From NCBI GenBank assembly GCA_030522415.1, contig CM060118.1, positions 14,512,651 to 14,576,650 of the forward strand: DNA of 64,000 nucleotides, given 5' to 3'. The notes under the pieces were generated by a model that saw only the letters and a list, made by a program, of their open reading frames with translations, ran no database searches and had not been told where the DNA came from. This DNA is from Channallabes apus. Lineage: Eukaryota; Chordata; Actinopteri; Siluriformes; Clariidae. Within the stretch, counting starts at the first letter, position 1; every line of letters begins with the position of its first letter. Below, piece after piece: positions 1 through 11,305 of the stretch. Position numbers and translations under genes: made by a program.

Positions 1-1549
1 CTGATCATCAAACACATTTAACTATTAGTCAAAGATAACACAAGTAAACACAAAATGCAGTTTTTAAATGAGGGGTTTTATTATTTAGGGAGAAAGAAAA
101 TCCAAACCTACATGGCCCTGTGTGAAAAAGTAATTGCCCCCTGAACCTAATAACTGGTTGGGCCACCCTTAGCAGCAATAACTGCAATCAATTGTTTGCG
201 ATAACTTGCAACGAGTCTTTTACAGCGCTCTGGAGGAATTTTGGCCCACTCATCTTTGTAGAATTGTTGTAATTCAGCTTTATTTGAGGGTTTTCTAGCA
301 TGAACCGCCTTTTTAAGGTCATGCCACAACATCTCAATAGGATTCAGGTCAGGACTTTGACTAGGCCACTCCAAAGTCTTCATTTTGTTTTTCTTCAGCC
401 ATTCAGAGGTGGATTTGCTGGTGTGTTTTGGGTCATTGTCCTGCTGCAGCACCCAAGATCGCTTCAGCTTGAGTTGACGAACAGATGGCCGGACATTCTC
501 CTTCAGGATTTTTTGGTAGACAGTAGAATTCATGGTTCCATCTATCACAGCAAGCCTTCCAGGTCCTGAAGCAGCAAAACAACCCCAGACCATCACACTA
601 CCACCACCATATTTTACTGTTGGTATGATGTTCTTTTTCTGAAATGCTGTGTTACTTTTACACCAGATGTAACGGGACACGCACCTTCCAAAAAGTTCAA
701 CTTTTGTCTCGTCGGTCCACAAGGTATTTCCCCAAAAGTCTTGGCAATCATTGAGATGTTTTTTAGCAAAATTGAGATGAGCCTTAATGTTCTTTTTGCT
801 TAAAAGTGGTTTGCGCCTTGGAAATCTGCCATGCAGGCTGTTTTTGCCCAGTCTCTTTCTTATGTTGGAGTCGTGAACACTGACCTTAATTGAGGCAAGT
901 GAGGCCTGCAGTTCTTTAGATGTTGTCCTGGGGTCTTTTGTGGCCTCTCGGATGAGTTGTCTCTGCGCTCTTGGGGTAATTTTGGTCGGCCGGCCACTCC
1001 TGGGAAGGTTCACCACTGTTCCATGTTTTTGCCATTTGTGGATAATGGCTCTCACTGTGGTTCGCTGGAGTCCCAAAGCTTTAGAAATGGCTTTATAACC
1101 TTTACCAGACTGATAGATCTCAATTACTTTTGTTCTAATTTGTTCCTGAATTTCTTTGGATCTTGGCATGATGTCTAGCTTTTGAGGTGCTTTTGGTCTA
1201 CTTCTCTGTGTCAGGTAGCTCCTATTTAAGTGATTTCTTGATTGAAACAGGTGTGGCAGTAATCAGGCCTGGGGGTGACTACAGAAACTGAACTCAGGTG
1301 CGATAAACCACAGTTAAGTTATTTTTTAACAAGGGGGGCAATCACTTTTTCACACAGGGCCATGTAGATTTGGAGGTTTTTTTTCTCCCTTAATAACATA
1401 AACCTTCATTTAAAAACTGCATTTTGTGTTCAATTATGTTATCTTTGACTAATAGTTAACGGTTTTTGATGAGCAGAAACATTTAAGTGTGACAAACATG
1501 CAAAAGAATAAGAAATCAGGAAGGGGGCAAATAGTTTTTCACACCACTG
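1..1549 (-). mobile_element. Tc1-like IR/DR transposon, left end cut by window edge
   Basis: The right end reads through long inverted-repeat sequence and stops at 1549 with ...TTTTTCACACCACTG, followed by a TA target site at 1550-1551. The arm at 1-143 is an inverted copy of the right arm at about 1335-1480; both share a stretch next to ATTAGTCAAAGATAAC. Inner direct-repeat units carrying GTGTGAAAAAGT.ATTGCCCCC lie at about 107-142 (left) and 1335-1366 (right), and an outer unit lies at 1521-1549. The left outer unit is missing only because the window begins inside the arm. Long arms with two direct repeats each are the IR/DR layout of fish Tc1 elements such as Sleeping Beauty. The element carries one intact transposase gene on the minus strand. 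Confidence 0.93.
147..1169 (-). CDS. Tc1-like DD34E transposase, intact 340 residues
   Basis: This is a cut-and-paste transposase that would bind the element's own inverted repeats and cut at TA dinucleotides. The ORF starts at an ATG at 1169 and ends with TAG, and 340 residues is the family's usual full length. Residues 1-110 hold the two helix-turn-helix (paired-like) DNA-binding parts, with the linker SGRPTK at 58-63 resembling the GRPR-like AT-hook of Sleeping Beauty. The glycine-rich box YGGGSVMVWG is at 187-196. Catalytic residues are D153 (in LWTDET), D244 (in LQQDNDPKH) and E279 (in SPDLNPIE), giving exact DD34E spacing. No stop or frameshift is present. Intactness suggests recent insertion; activity cannot be shown from sequence alone. 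Confidence 0.95.
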   Translation of the reverse strand: MPRSKEIQEQIRTKVIEIYQSGKGYKAISKALGLQRTTVRAIIHKWQKHGTVVNLPRSGRPTKITPRAQRQLIREATKDPRTTSKELQASLASIKVSVHDSNIRKRLGKNSLHGRFPRRKPLLSKKNIKAHLNFAKKHLNDCQDFWGNTLWTDETKVELFGRCVSRYIWCKSNTAFQKKNIIPTVKYGGGSVMVWGCFAASGPGRLAVIDGTMNSTVYQKILKENVRPSVRQLKLKRSWVLQQDNDPKHTSKSTSEWLKKNKMKTLEWPSQSPDLNPIEMLWHDLKKAVHARKPSNKAELQQFYKDEWAKIPPERCKRLVASYRKQLIAVIAAKGGPTSY

Positions 1550-1555
1550 TATATA

Positions 1556-2924
1556 CAGGTCCTTCTCAAAAAATTTGCATATTGTGATAAAGTTCATTAT
1601 TTTCTGTAATGTACTGATAAACATTAGACTTTCATATATTTTAGATTCATTACACACAACTGAAGTAGTTCAAGCCTTTTATTGTTTTAATATTGATGAT
1701 TGTGGCATACAGCTCATGAAAACCCAAAATCCCTATCTCAAAAAATTAGCATATCATGAAAAGGTTCTCTAAACGAGCTATTAACCTAATCATCGGAATC
1801 AACTAATTAACTCTAAACACCTGCAAAAGATTCTTGAGGCTTTTAAAACTCCCAGCCTGGTTCATTACTCAAAACCGCAATCATGGGTAAGACTGCCGAC
1901 CTGACTGCTGTCCAGAGGGCCATCGTTGACACCCTCAAGCAAGTGGGTAAGACAAAGAAATTTCTGAACGAACAGGCTGTTCCCAGAGTGCTGTATCAAG
2001 GCACCTCAGTGGGAAGTCTGTGGGAAGGAAAAAGTGTGGCAGAAAACGCTGCACAACGAGAAGAGGTGACCGGGCCCTGAGGAAGATTGTGGAGAAGGAC
2101 CGATTCCAGACCTTGGGGGACCTGCGGAAGCAGTGGACTGAGTCTGGAGTAGAAACATCCAGAACCACCGTGTACAGGCGTGTGCAGGAAATGGGCTACA
2201 GGTTGCAAATTTTGCATGTCATTCGGAAATCAAGGTGCCAGAATCTGGAGGAAGACTGGGGAGAGGGAAATGCCAAAATGCCTGAAGTCCAGTATCAAGT
2301 ACCCACAGTCAGTGATGGTCTGGGGTGCCATGTCAGCTGCTGGTGTTGGTCCACTGTGTTTTATCAAGGGCAGGGTCAATGCAGCTAGCTATCAGGAGAT
2401 TTTGGAGCACTTCATGCTTCCATCTGCTGAAAAGCTTTATGGAGATGAAGATTTCACTTTTCAGCACGACCTGGCACCTGCTCACAGTGCCAAAACCACT
2501 GGTAAATGGTTTACTGACCATGGTATTACTGTGCTCAATTGGCCTGCCAACTCTCCTGACCTGAACCCCATAGAGAATCTGTGGGATATTGTGAAGAGAA
2601 AGTTGAGAGACACAAGACACAAGAATCTGTAAAAGGATTCCCGACCAAGTATTGAGTGCATAACTGAACATAATTATTTGAAGGTTGACTTTTTTTGTAT
2701 TAAAAACACTTATTGGTCGGATGAAATATGCTAATTTTTTGAGATAGGGATTTTGGGTTTTCATGAGCTATATGCCACAATCATCAATATTAAAACAATA
2801 AAAGGCTTGAACTACTTCAGTTGTGTGTAATGAATCTAAAATATATGAAAGTCTAATGTTTATCAGTACATTACAGAAAATAATGAACTTCATCACAGTA
2901 TGCTAATTCTTTGAGAAGGACCTG
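1556..2924 (+). mobile_element. Second Tc1-like transposon, internally deleted, about 1.37 kb
   Basis: The left end reads CAGGTCCTTCTCAAA from 1556 and the right end is its reverse complement ending at 2924, with TA on both sides (1554-1555 and 2925-2926). The inverted repeats are about 205 bp (roughly 1556-1765 and 2720-2924) and share sequence such as AAAACCCAAAATCCCTATC. The family differs from the neighbour at 1-1549. The interior carries a broken transposase gene, so this copy can move only if helped by another. Confidence 0.92.
1883..2632 (+). pseudogene. Broken Tc1-like transposase
   Basis: Reading begins at an ATG at 1883 (MGKTADLT) but shifts frame at about 2020 and again near 2210. 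The N-terminal HTH part ends at QEMGYR and the sequence then jumps straight to a piece containing SFGNQGARIWRKTGE. This means that a middle block, including the first catalytic aspartate region normally found between these points, is deleted. The second catalytic region (FQHDLAPAHSAK) and the third (SPDLNPIENLW) are readable. A stop at 2630-2632 removes the usual last ~50 residues. Frameshifts, the internal deletion and the early stop make it non-functional. Confidence 0.9.
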
Positions 2925-2926
2925 TA

Positions 2927-3243
2927 TATCTTTATACTTCATTCTGTCGCGAACTAACCCCGGATGATCAGAAGACTTAGCGATTAGCCGTTAGCCTTTT
3001 GTAGCGTGGACGGTAAACCCAAACGCGGAAGCAAGCGAGTAGGCAGGATAACCACGCAAATTAGTTTAAGGACTCACAGAAGGGGAGCAAGGGAAAAACA
3101 CAAATTTAACCCGCGTCCTATAAACACACACTCGAAACAAAGTACTCAGTGACTAAGCTGCATGCGGTGGTTTGTTTACTCCTCTTATACTTCCGGGTTC
3201 GCGACCGCAATACTTCCAGGTCCTAGTGCCGGTCGCAGAGCGA

Positions 3244-3288
<45 letters not shown>

Positions 3289-3303
3289 ACAAATAGTATT
3301 TTT
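2927..3303. other. Non-coding spacer with (GT)n
   Basis: No gene is seen between the Tc1 pair and the hAT element. A (GT)n tract of about 40 bp lies at 3247-3286. The preceding 300 bp is moderately CpG-containing and unassigned; it may be part of another repeat. Confidence 0.6.
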
Positions 3304-3950
3304 TAGGGTTGTTCCGATTCCAATACTGGTATCGGAAATGCTACCGATACCACAAAAAAATCTGGCATCGGAATCGGCGAGTATTTGAGTCCACGTACCG
3401 ATCCGATACCATTTTCCTAAACATAACCTATTTATGCCCGCTAGCTTTGCTAGCTTAGCTTACTTACTGAGTCACGGCATGGGCCCAAATTGATATCGCG
3501 CCTCGCTCACTAGTTAGGCAGCCTCCCCCACCTTTAGGTATGTGAAGGAGCAGGGCCGCAGAATCAAGCAACGGCCCATGAGCTATCGCCGCTAAAAAAC
3601 ACAGCGGGGAGTGTAGCTCGGGGTCTGACTGTTGGGAAGCTGGACTTTGCGACGCGGTGGATTTTATGAGAGGCAGTGGCACAACAGCGGGGCGATGTGA
3701 TGCGCCCCAGAGACTTTAAAAAAGGGGGGGCGCCTTTGATCTCTGCGAGAGGAGCACGTGAACGAGCTGCGTGAGCTCCCGCGTAGAGCCCACCTTCGCA
3801 TCCCTGCCGCCGAAGTGGAAAAGGCCACAGAGAGCCTTTAACCCTTTCCTTACCCATTTTTCTAAATAAATTACCCTTTTTCCTGCAAGACCTCGCCTCG
3901 TGTTCCATCGTGCACTTAGGGTCGAACCCGTTACACACAGGGCTAGTACG

Positions 3951-3981
<31 letters not shown>

Positions 3982-4061
3982 AGTCAGTACTCGGTATCGG
4001 CCGATACCCTGAGCCCAAGTATTGGAATCGGTAGGGGAAAAATGGTATCGGAACATCTCTA
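3304..4061. mobile_element. Non-autonomous hAT-type element, 758 bp
   Basis: The ends are imperfect inverted repeats: TAGGGTTGTTCCGATTCC on the left, and GGTATCGGAACATCTCTA on the right, whose reverse complement is TAGAGATGTTCCGATACC. The flanking 8-mers are GTATTTTT (3296-3303) and GTATTTTA (4062-4069), a 7/8 match and the 8-bp target-site duplication expected of hAT transposons. No transposase is readable inside. Many CGATACC-type submotifs occur near both ends, and a CAGA tetranucleotide tract lies near the right end. Confidence 0.85.
3950..3982. repeat. (CAGA)n tetranucleotide microsatellite
   Basis: About eight CAGA units lie inside the right part of the hAT-type element, directly before its subterminal CGGCCGATACC sequence. 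Confidence 0.9.
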
Positions 4062-5889
4062 GTATTTTATTTATTTTTTTATTTAAATTTTTGTTTAATA
4101 ATATTTTTAAAAAACAAAACAAAAAAACAGGCAAGCCAAAGGAAATATTTTGTTGAAAAGATGCTCTTGTTTTAAGACACTATTGATGAGTGTATGGTTA
4201 CACGTAAATAAAAAGTAATGTTTGAAAGTAATTCATATTGTGTTGGCAGGTTTATAGTAACAGCAAACCAGAAGTCAAAATATCTGCTGAGGGTTTTAAG
4301 TCATTCATAGTGTTTTGAAGTCTAAATATTTGCAATTTCCTTGACATGTAGTTTCTTTTTAGCCTGAATTAGATTTAATTACATCAGATGAATATCTATT
4401 ACCTGTTTTAGTATGATCATTACATATAAATAAATAATAATAAAAAATAGGAAATAATAATAATAAATGCATTTCTCTAGGGAAATGTTATATCATAAGA
4501 AATATCGTTATCGCAATATTCAACAATATCGCATATTTTCCTAATATCGTGCAGCCCTAATAGCAACTGTGCAATAACACGATTTTAAACCATGCAATAT
4601 GACCCTAGTGCAATACGTTTGAAAGTGTAACTATTGTATTGTTTTTGTATTTATACACTGTACTGTCCCCATTTTCTATTCGTACATTTTTCTTTGCTGC
4701 TGTAACTAAGAAATTTCCCCACTGTAGTACGAATAAAGGTACATCTCTTATCTCTTATCTAAATATTTAGGAAATATTTCAACATCCTGGCATCATTCAT
4801 CAGCAACGTGACAGTCCTGTAATCTTCATCGTACTCCAAGTATGGGAAGGTGCTGTCAAAAAATATCTTTTAGTCTGTTGAGTGAGATCAGCTGTGAAAG
4901 CAAACATTCTCAGCTACATGTTTAGGTATGCTTCGTTGGACAAGAAAATAAAAGTTTTACAAGAGGTTCAGGATTTATATTAAGGTTTTTTGTTTTGAGT
5001 TTTTTTTTCCATTATAAATAATTTTCAACGTTTGATACGTCTCAGAATTTCGCAAAGAACAAAGAGATCCACTGTGACTAAGTGACATGGAAATAGCGAT
5101 CATTTTATCATGCGTAACGTCTGAAAATAAAGTAACGCAGTGCAAGGAGAAGACACTGTAGCTGGATAAGGGCCACGTTAGGGAGTAACCACATTTTTCC
5201 AGTCTGTCACCTTCGGCTTAATTTGACTCTGGGAATCCAACTTCAAACATGTCCTGAATACTGACCAGGATCACATTTCAATGCTTAAACAACATTAAAG
5301 CGGAGAACTGGATCGAGAAGATGAGGGAGGAAAAAAAATTAAAAATCCTCAAACAGCTGGCTAAATTTCCAAAACCCAGCTTTTAGGTGTTTCTGTCTTT
5401 CAAGTGAAATTATGGCACATGTCCTTCTCGAGGAGAAGTGTACAGTGACAGCTACTCAGCCAAAGCATGACAGGAAGGCAATCCTGATTACACACCATCT
5501 TCCACTGAATAAGAAAGCAATAACACAATGTTCTCTCAGCCTTGACTCGCTGGTTTTACAGAGATAAAGTTTATGAAAAAAGGGACAGAAGACAACACCG
5601 TTTCATGGGATATTCTAAACTGTTCAGAATGCCTGGAGTTAATGACCAATTTTTTTCCAAGGTAAAAACTAAAGCACAAACCGTCAAAGAGGATAATTCT
5701 TTTTCTAATTAAGAATTAATTACTCAAACCTGAATCATTTCACGGATCTACAAGTCTGGTTATAGCTGTACTCATCAAACTGAATTGTGTGTATACTGGT
5801 CAACAAAAGCAAAAAATATATACATACTAGTAATGCTCATATTAACCGCTTAACCGAAAGAATGAATTTTTATTATTACTATTCTATAG
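4062..5889. other. Gene-free spacer with repeat fragments
   Basis: No ORF with recognisable content. AATATCGTGCAGCCCTA at about 4543-4559 looks like the right terminus of a hAT-type repeat whose left end I cannot place. The stretch 4662-4762 (AATTTCCCC, then GAATAAAGG and TCTTATCT units) resembles the 3' tail of a fish non-LTR retrotransposon. The rest is AT-rich and unassigned. Confidence 0.5.
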
Positions 5890-5893
5890 TACT

Positions 5894-6429
5894 TAGGGTT
5901 GTGTACCGAACTGTACCGAATTCGCATTCTGTTTCGGTCCGGTACATACCGGTTCTATAGGTACCGGTGCCGTATTGGCACCCAACCTGGTACTCAACCC
6001 TACTCAAAACGCAATTCAACAGCGAGCACACGGCTTCTCACACGGACAAGCAAGGATTCTAACATGCACAATTTGAAAGACAAGTTTGTTTTGAGAGGAT
6101 TTGCGCGCACAGTGTCGTTAATGAGAGGATTATGAGAGTAATTCGCTCACAGAGTTCCGAGGGGAAAAAAGGCCAGTTGAAGGCTTTCAATATGCACGAT
6201 AGTGGTAGTGTAACTCCATAAAAATGCATTCCTGTTGCAAGTTTGTGCGCTTGGTAGACAATTGGTGACCCACTCATGGCTCATCAAACTGGATACTAGC
6301 CAATTCTGGTCAGTGGCAGATCAACCGGTTTATAAATGGAAAAAAAAATTTCTAAATTCAATATCGGAGTCATGAATCGACACACAAATGAATTGCAATT
6401 TATAACTGAATCAAGTTCCCCCATCTCTA
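5894..6429. mobile_element. Probable decayed hAT-type MITE
   Basis: The left part reads TTAGGGTTGTGTACCGAACTG with repeated GGTACC-type motifs, and the right part ends CCCCCATCTCTAG. Paired AGGG.TG / CA.CTCTA termini are typical of fish hAT MITEs. I could not match an 8-bp target duplication, so the boundaries are approximate and the two ends may belong to different copies. Confidence 0.45.
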
Positions 6430-6435
6430 GTAATT

Positions 6436-7013
6436 ACGATCAGCGCCAAATAAAAAGTTTGATCAAACATTAAAAAGTGATATATAAATATATTCATAAA
6501 GGACATAAGAAAGCAAGTATAAAGTCATAATTGTGAAAAGCAAATGCGTTTCAGTGAGTTGGTCTAAACGACCCCGGTACCACAAGTACCACATAAACAG
6601 GATGAGTGCCATTCTAAACAATCTCCATTTTCAGAAAAGAAAAAAGCTACAATGCTTTAAAATAGAACAAATGCTCGTACTAAAACCTTAATGTACCACC
6701 ATATATCACACTGTGAAAATGGGGTTTTATCCGCCTCCATGGACCGGCTGATGGTTTCAAAGCCTGGCAGATCTGTTATTAAGGTAGCCATTTAGTAAAC
6801 GATGCCAATTAAACATTTCAGTCACACTGTCCTATCAAAACAGTAATTCTACTAAAAGGCCATTGTGTCTTTCTTAAATGAGCGACAGATCGATTATAAA
6901 AAAAAAATTTAATGATAAAGAAAAAAAACTCTCATGGAGAACTTAATGCTGAAGACATCAATTAATTGTTGCAGTCCCAGATCAGCATACCAGTCAAACA
7001 CAGCTGTTGAGGA

Positions 7014-7090
<77 letters not shown>

Positions 7091-8089
7091 CTTTGGCAAC
7101 ATTCCAGATTTTACACAGAATATGCTTAACATTTCCTATAGCAGGATTTTTGCCCCAATGTTGCTCAAACATACCTTTATTTGTAAGGGAATACATTTCT
7201 GACACAGAGCTCATCAGTATGGACACACAGCATGCACTCAAACGTGTGCAATAGTACTTTGCATTGTGTATGGTGAAGTTATGACCATGTTTTTATGTTA
7301 GTCATATAACGCCGCATTTATCTAATGTATGAAAAAGATATGCTTGGTCAGGAACCATGCGAGTGACACAAAGCACTCTTGATGTACAATATGTGAGCAT
7401 GTGAGTGCAGAAGAGGGCAAACAGCACATTCCTCAGAGCTAAAGTGAGTCAGAACGATCTGGAAGTAGTGTTCAGGCACCTTTAGCGCCACAAAGGAAAT
7501 AATTCAGAATTTTCTGTTTGTACCTGCAGCACAAAAACCAAACTTGCATTGTCACAGAACTAGGATCCAACCTCATCTCACAGAACGAAAAAAAAGAGCC
7601 AATCAAATGTTTAATCTTTAACCAGAGATGCAGAAATACACACCAACCTTACCTTCAGTTAGCTTGTAATCATGTAGACTCCGGAGTAAGGTTATCTAGT
7701 GCAAAATATAAAATGTTTCCACAAACACAGATTCAATGCTCGAAACGTGTGAACCAGTAGCAGAGTAAATAAACTGAAATCTAAATGAACACAACTGGAA
7801 CTTTAATTCAGCCCACACTATCCATACGCACCAACTAATTCACCATAATGAGGTTTATAAATCAAACTGTCTCCTCCCTGATCACCGTTAGAGTTTAAAC
7901 CAACACTTTAACCTCTGCCTATGACAAAGGAGTTTGAGAATGTGCGCTTGCCTTGGATTGGATTCACTCCTTGTGGAGGAAGCCTGTGTTAGCCTTCACT
8001 CTCCCTGGTTGGTACTTCTCATATGATGGACAGGCGAGAAGGAGGGAACTGGCAGGTTTGAGCATTAATAATTTGTGTCTGGTATGTTC
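6436..8089. other. Gene-free spacer
   Basis: Apart from the GT tract listed separately I see no gene or clear repeat here. The short ORFs are composition artefacts. Confidence 0.55.
7017..7087 (+). repeat. (GT)n microsatellite, about 71 bp
   Basis: Uninterrupted GT dinucleotides. Length and purity suggest a polymorphic locus. Confidence 0.98.
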
Positions 8090-8412
8090 TGCTTTTGGCA
8101 GTGTGGTTAACACTGTGGCTTCACACCTACAGGGTCAAGGTTTCGATGACTATCTCAGGTCTGCGTGCGTCGGGTTTGCATGATCTCCCCTTAGTGCTTG
8201 GTGTATTTCCTCTGGGTACTCTGGTTTCCTCCCACAGTCCAAAGATATGCAGATTAGGCTTGGATTGGTGGGGTTGATGTTTCCAAATTCTCTGTATTGT
8301 ATGAGTGAGTGTGTTTGCTTCAGTGTTTCCCACAGGTCTGAAATATGCTTGCGGAGATAACCCTCAGTCACTTTGGATAAGGGCGTCAGCCAAATGCCTA
8401 AATGTAAAAGTA
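8090..8412 (+). repeat. Dispersed fish SINE-like repeat
   Basis: The order of motifs matches a very common teleost repeat: a tRNA-like head (GTGGTTAACACTGTGG...CAGGGTCAAGGTTTCGA), TTTGCATGATCTCCCC, TCTGGTTTCCTCCCACAGTCC, AAAGATATGCAGATTAGG, and the tail GGATAAGGGCGTCAGCCAAATG. The same core recurs at 59.6, 60.7 and 62.2 kb and in inverse orientation at 14.9 kb. Confidence 0.75.
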
Positions 8413-9918
8413 TATGAGAACGAGTGAACAAACATTTCGATGAGTAAACTACATGTGATATGACATTGGTATTTGAAAACCAAATAGTTTTTATTAGAAT
8501 TATGTTTTTAAGAATATCCTTCAGGATCAATGAACTTCATTTCATGGCCAAACGTTTATAGACCTCTAACCATCATCAGTTCCAGGGAAGGGAAATCTCA
8601 ATGCTAGAAAATATACAGACATTCTGGACAAATACACTTTAATTATCCTTTATGTACAAAACTATATACATGCAGTATTGAAAAAATGAGACAGTTTGTA
8701 ATATTGGCCCTACTACTAATCTTACACACCATAACACCTACTGTAGAGACCTAGACCCTCATCTTCCTAACATGTATTTTGGTTGGATGTCAGACGTCAG
8801 TAGGGGCAGTGATGCAACAAATCAGTTATTTAATAATTTAATGCATGAGCTACCATAAACCATGTAGTTTTGCATTAAAAATCAGTTCCACTGATGATTG
8901 AAGTTAAAGCTGAAGTATAAAAAATACGGAGAAATTACATTAGACCTACTATTCTGTTTTTTTTTTTTTTTTTTCCCCATTGCTGCAGTTCAGTAAACTT
9001 CCAGTACTTCATCTACAGTCACCTCCTTAGTCATTTCTGCACACAGTGTTCAGTTAAACCAGGACATATTTAGCATTTAAAACCTGATACATTATTAATA
9101 AATTCAGAATCCACGTCTATGACAGCTTTCGCGATTTTGTCAGTGCTCTCCACACTGCAGGATTCACAGGGCACTAAAACCAACCTCTTGAGATTTGTCT
9201 AAAATGACATGCACACAAGCATGCACCCACACAAAAAGGATAGGACGCAAGACTCTTTACAGCTGTTTATCGGAGACGTGCAGGTACAAACACAAATCTA
9301 ACACAAGTGCACCAACACAACCATGAGAGTTGCAGCTCAAGTGTGCATACAAGTATGGACTATGGAAACAAGACATCTTTCTACTTAAGATAATATCCTC
9401 TGGACACACATGCACTCTAGATGCTTAAAAATAAAACAGGCACTTACTACTTATCTGGAGAGTTTAGGAAACCCATGCACAGCAAATCAAACAAAAAAAA
9501 AAAATCTAAGAAACTGTTTATGGGTTTTTTTGCTCGCCCAGCAAAATCTCTCAAACACACAGACACACGCACCAACACAAACACTTTTTAAGGATTCACT
9601 CTAATGCCACATTAATGAAGATGCCTCTTCTTGAGAAGACAACCCTTAATTACAGAGCGGTTATCTTTGACATCTGCAGTAGGATTTCTATTTGCTGTGA
9701 CAAAACTCACCTTCTGAGCAACTTCTAATTCGACTATTAGTCAGGAAAACATACACGCACGTGACAGACGTGGATGGTCTTTGACGAGTGAACCGATTGC
9801 AAAAAAAAAAAAAAAAAAACGCAGTGAGTTAACCATCTGCCCATGAGCCTTTCATAATACCTCGAATTTCTCTCACAAGCTGTCTGATAATAATAGACTT
9901 AATTACTTTAGGCAGTAT

Positions 9919-9952
<34 letters not shown>

Positions 9953-11305
9953 ATAGCACACATGGATGTGTAAGGTACTATTCACAAAATAAACCCATCA
10001 TACTATCAAGATAAAGCCATCACTTTTTATTTTGTATTTTTATAAACTCTATTTCTTTCTCTTCTATACACACACAGGCTACATTTCTGAAAAACACACA
10101 TCACATAATTGTGGTGTCTGGTTCAGAGAGCTCGATGTCCATTATTACATGAAGATGTCATGATGAGTTTTTCCCCCACGCCCCTGTTGACCTCAGCTTG
10201 CTCATCAGGGTGGACAAACTGAAAATAATAATTTGTACAAATTTCCTCACACATTTCTAGATTGTTTCCGAACCAAAAAAAGCTCTTCTTCTTGTGGATA
10301 TAATGACTACTGATTACTCGTATATAACCGCACATACAGAGAACAGCGTAAAGTCTTATCATACATAATCACATGTTCATTAATCATCTGCAAACTTGGT
10401 TAATCCTGGTCAGGGTAGCAGTAGATCTGGAACCTGACTCCGAATGGGTCACCACTACAGACATGGAAAGAAAATGCACTGAAACCTTCACGTCCCACCT
10501 CCACGCCTACTTAGGGAACTCAAAAACTCAATTTGATTTTGATTAATTTTATGGAAGTAAAGCTGTAAAAAAAAATCAAATGCTGGTATGTCATTTGGAA
10601 AAGTATGTGCATGTGTGTTTGTGAAAGAGAGAGAGTGAGTAAGATTTATTGTTCAACTTAATTATGACCCAAGATTTGTTTATTGATTCTTGACTGTACG
10701 AAAAATGCCGTACAGATAATTAGACCATTAAGCTTTGTTTATTGATGACAATAACAAATCACCCGCTTGTGAATAAAAACCTGTATGTGGGGGAAAAAAA
10801 GGATGCTTAGCAGCATTTTTCCATCATTCAGTCAGTCTAAAGTGAAGCACGACAAATATAAGCAAACCTTATTTTCCTTTAATTTTCCAGCGTCTGGCAG
10901 CACATTAGTAAACCAAGTCATCTTCCTTTTGCATTACCACATAATATTTTTCTACTTTACTAGAATCATTTACAAGGTGAATAACCAGAGATGATGAACT
11001 ATTCATAAAGCTCTTCTTCAGTCTCTGCACAGAGCTTTTCATGTCTGTATACATCAGTCATAACGTCATTTATTAATTACATTCCTTACATTGATTCTAT
11101 CTTGCAGACAAAGCAGAGTGAAGACCTCTTACACTTTATCATTTACGATGCTTCACTTGTCCAATAAAATGTCAGTAATAGTTGTTGGAGAGAAAAAAAA
11201 AAAAAGAAAAAACATTACTAAGCTTGGTCTGTTTCTTCATCTTCTGTTGTTATAAATCACACATCGAAGTTATGAGGGGAGAATAAATATCAGTCATGTC
11301 CACAG
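8413..11305. other. Gene-free spacer
   Basis: AT-rich intergenic or long-intron DNA with homopolymers (poly-T at about 8960, poly-A at 9802-9819 and 9922-9949). No recognisable coding exon was found on either strand. Confidence 0.55.

Noticed and set aside
6909..7254. Frames encoding Cys-Val or Thr-His repeats
   Set aside because: They are translations of the (GT)n microsatellite.
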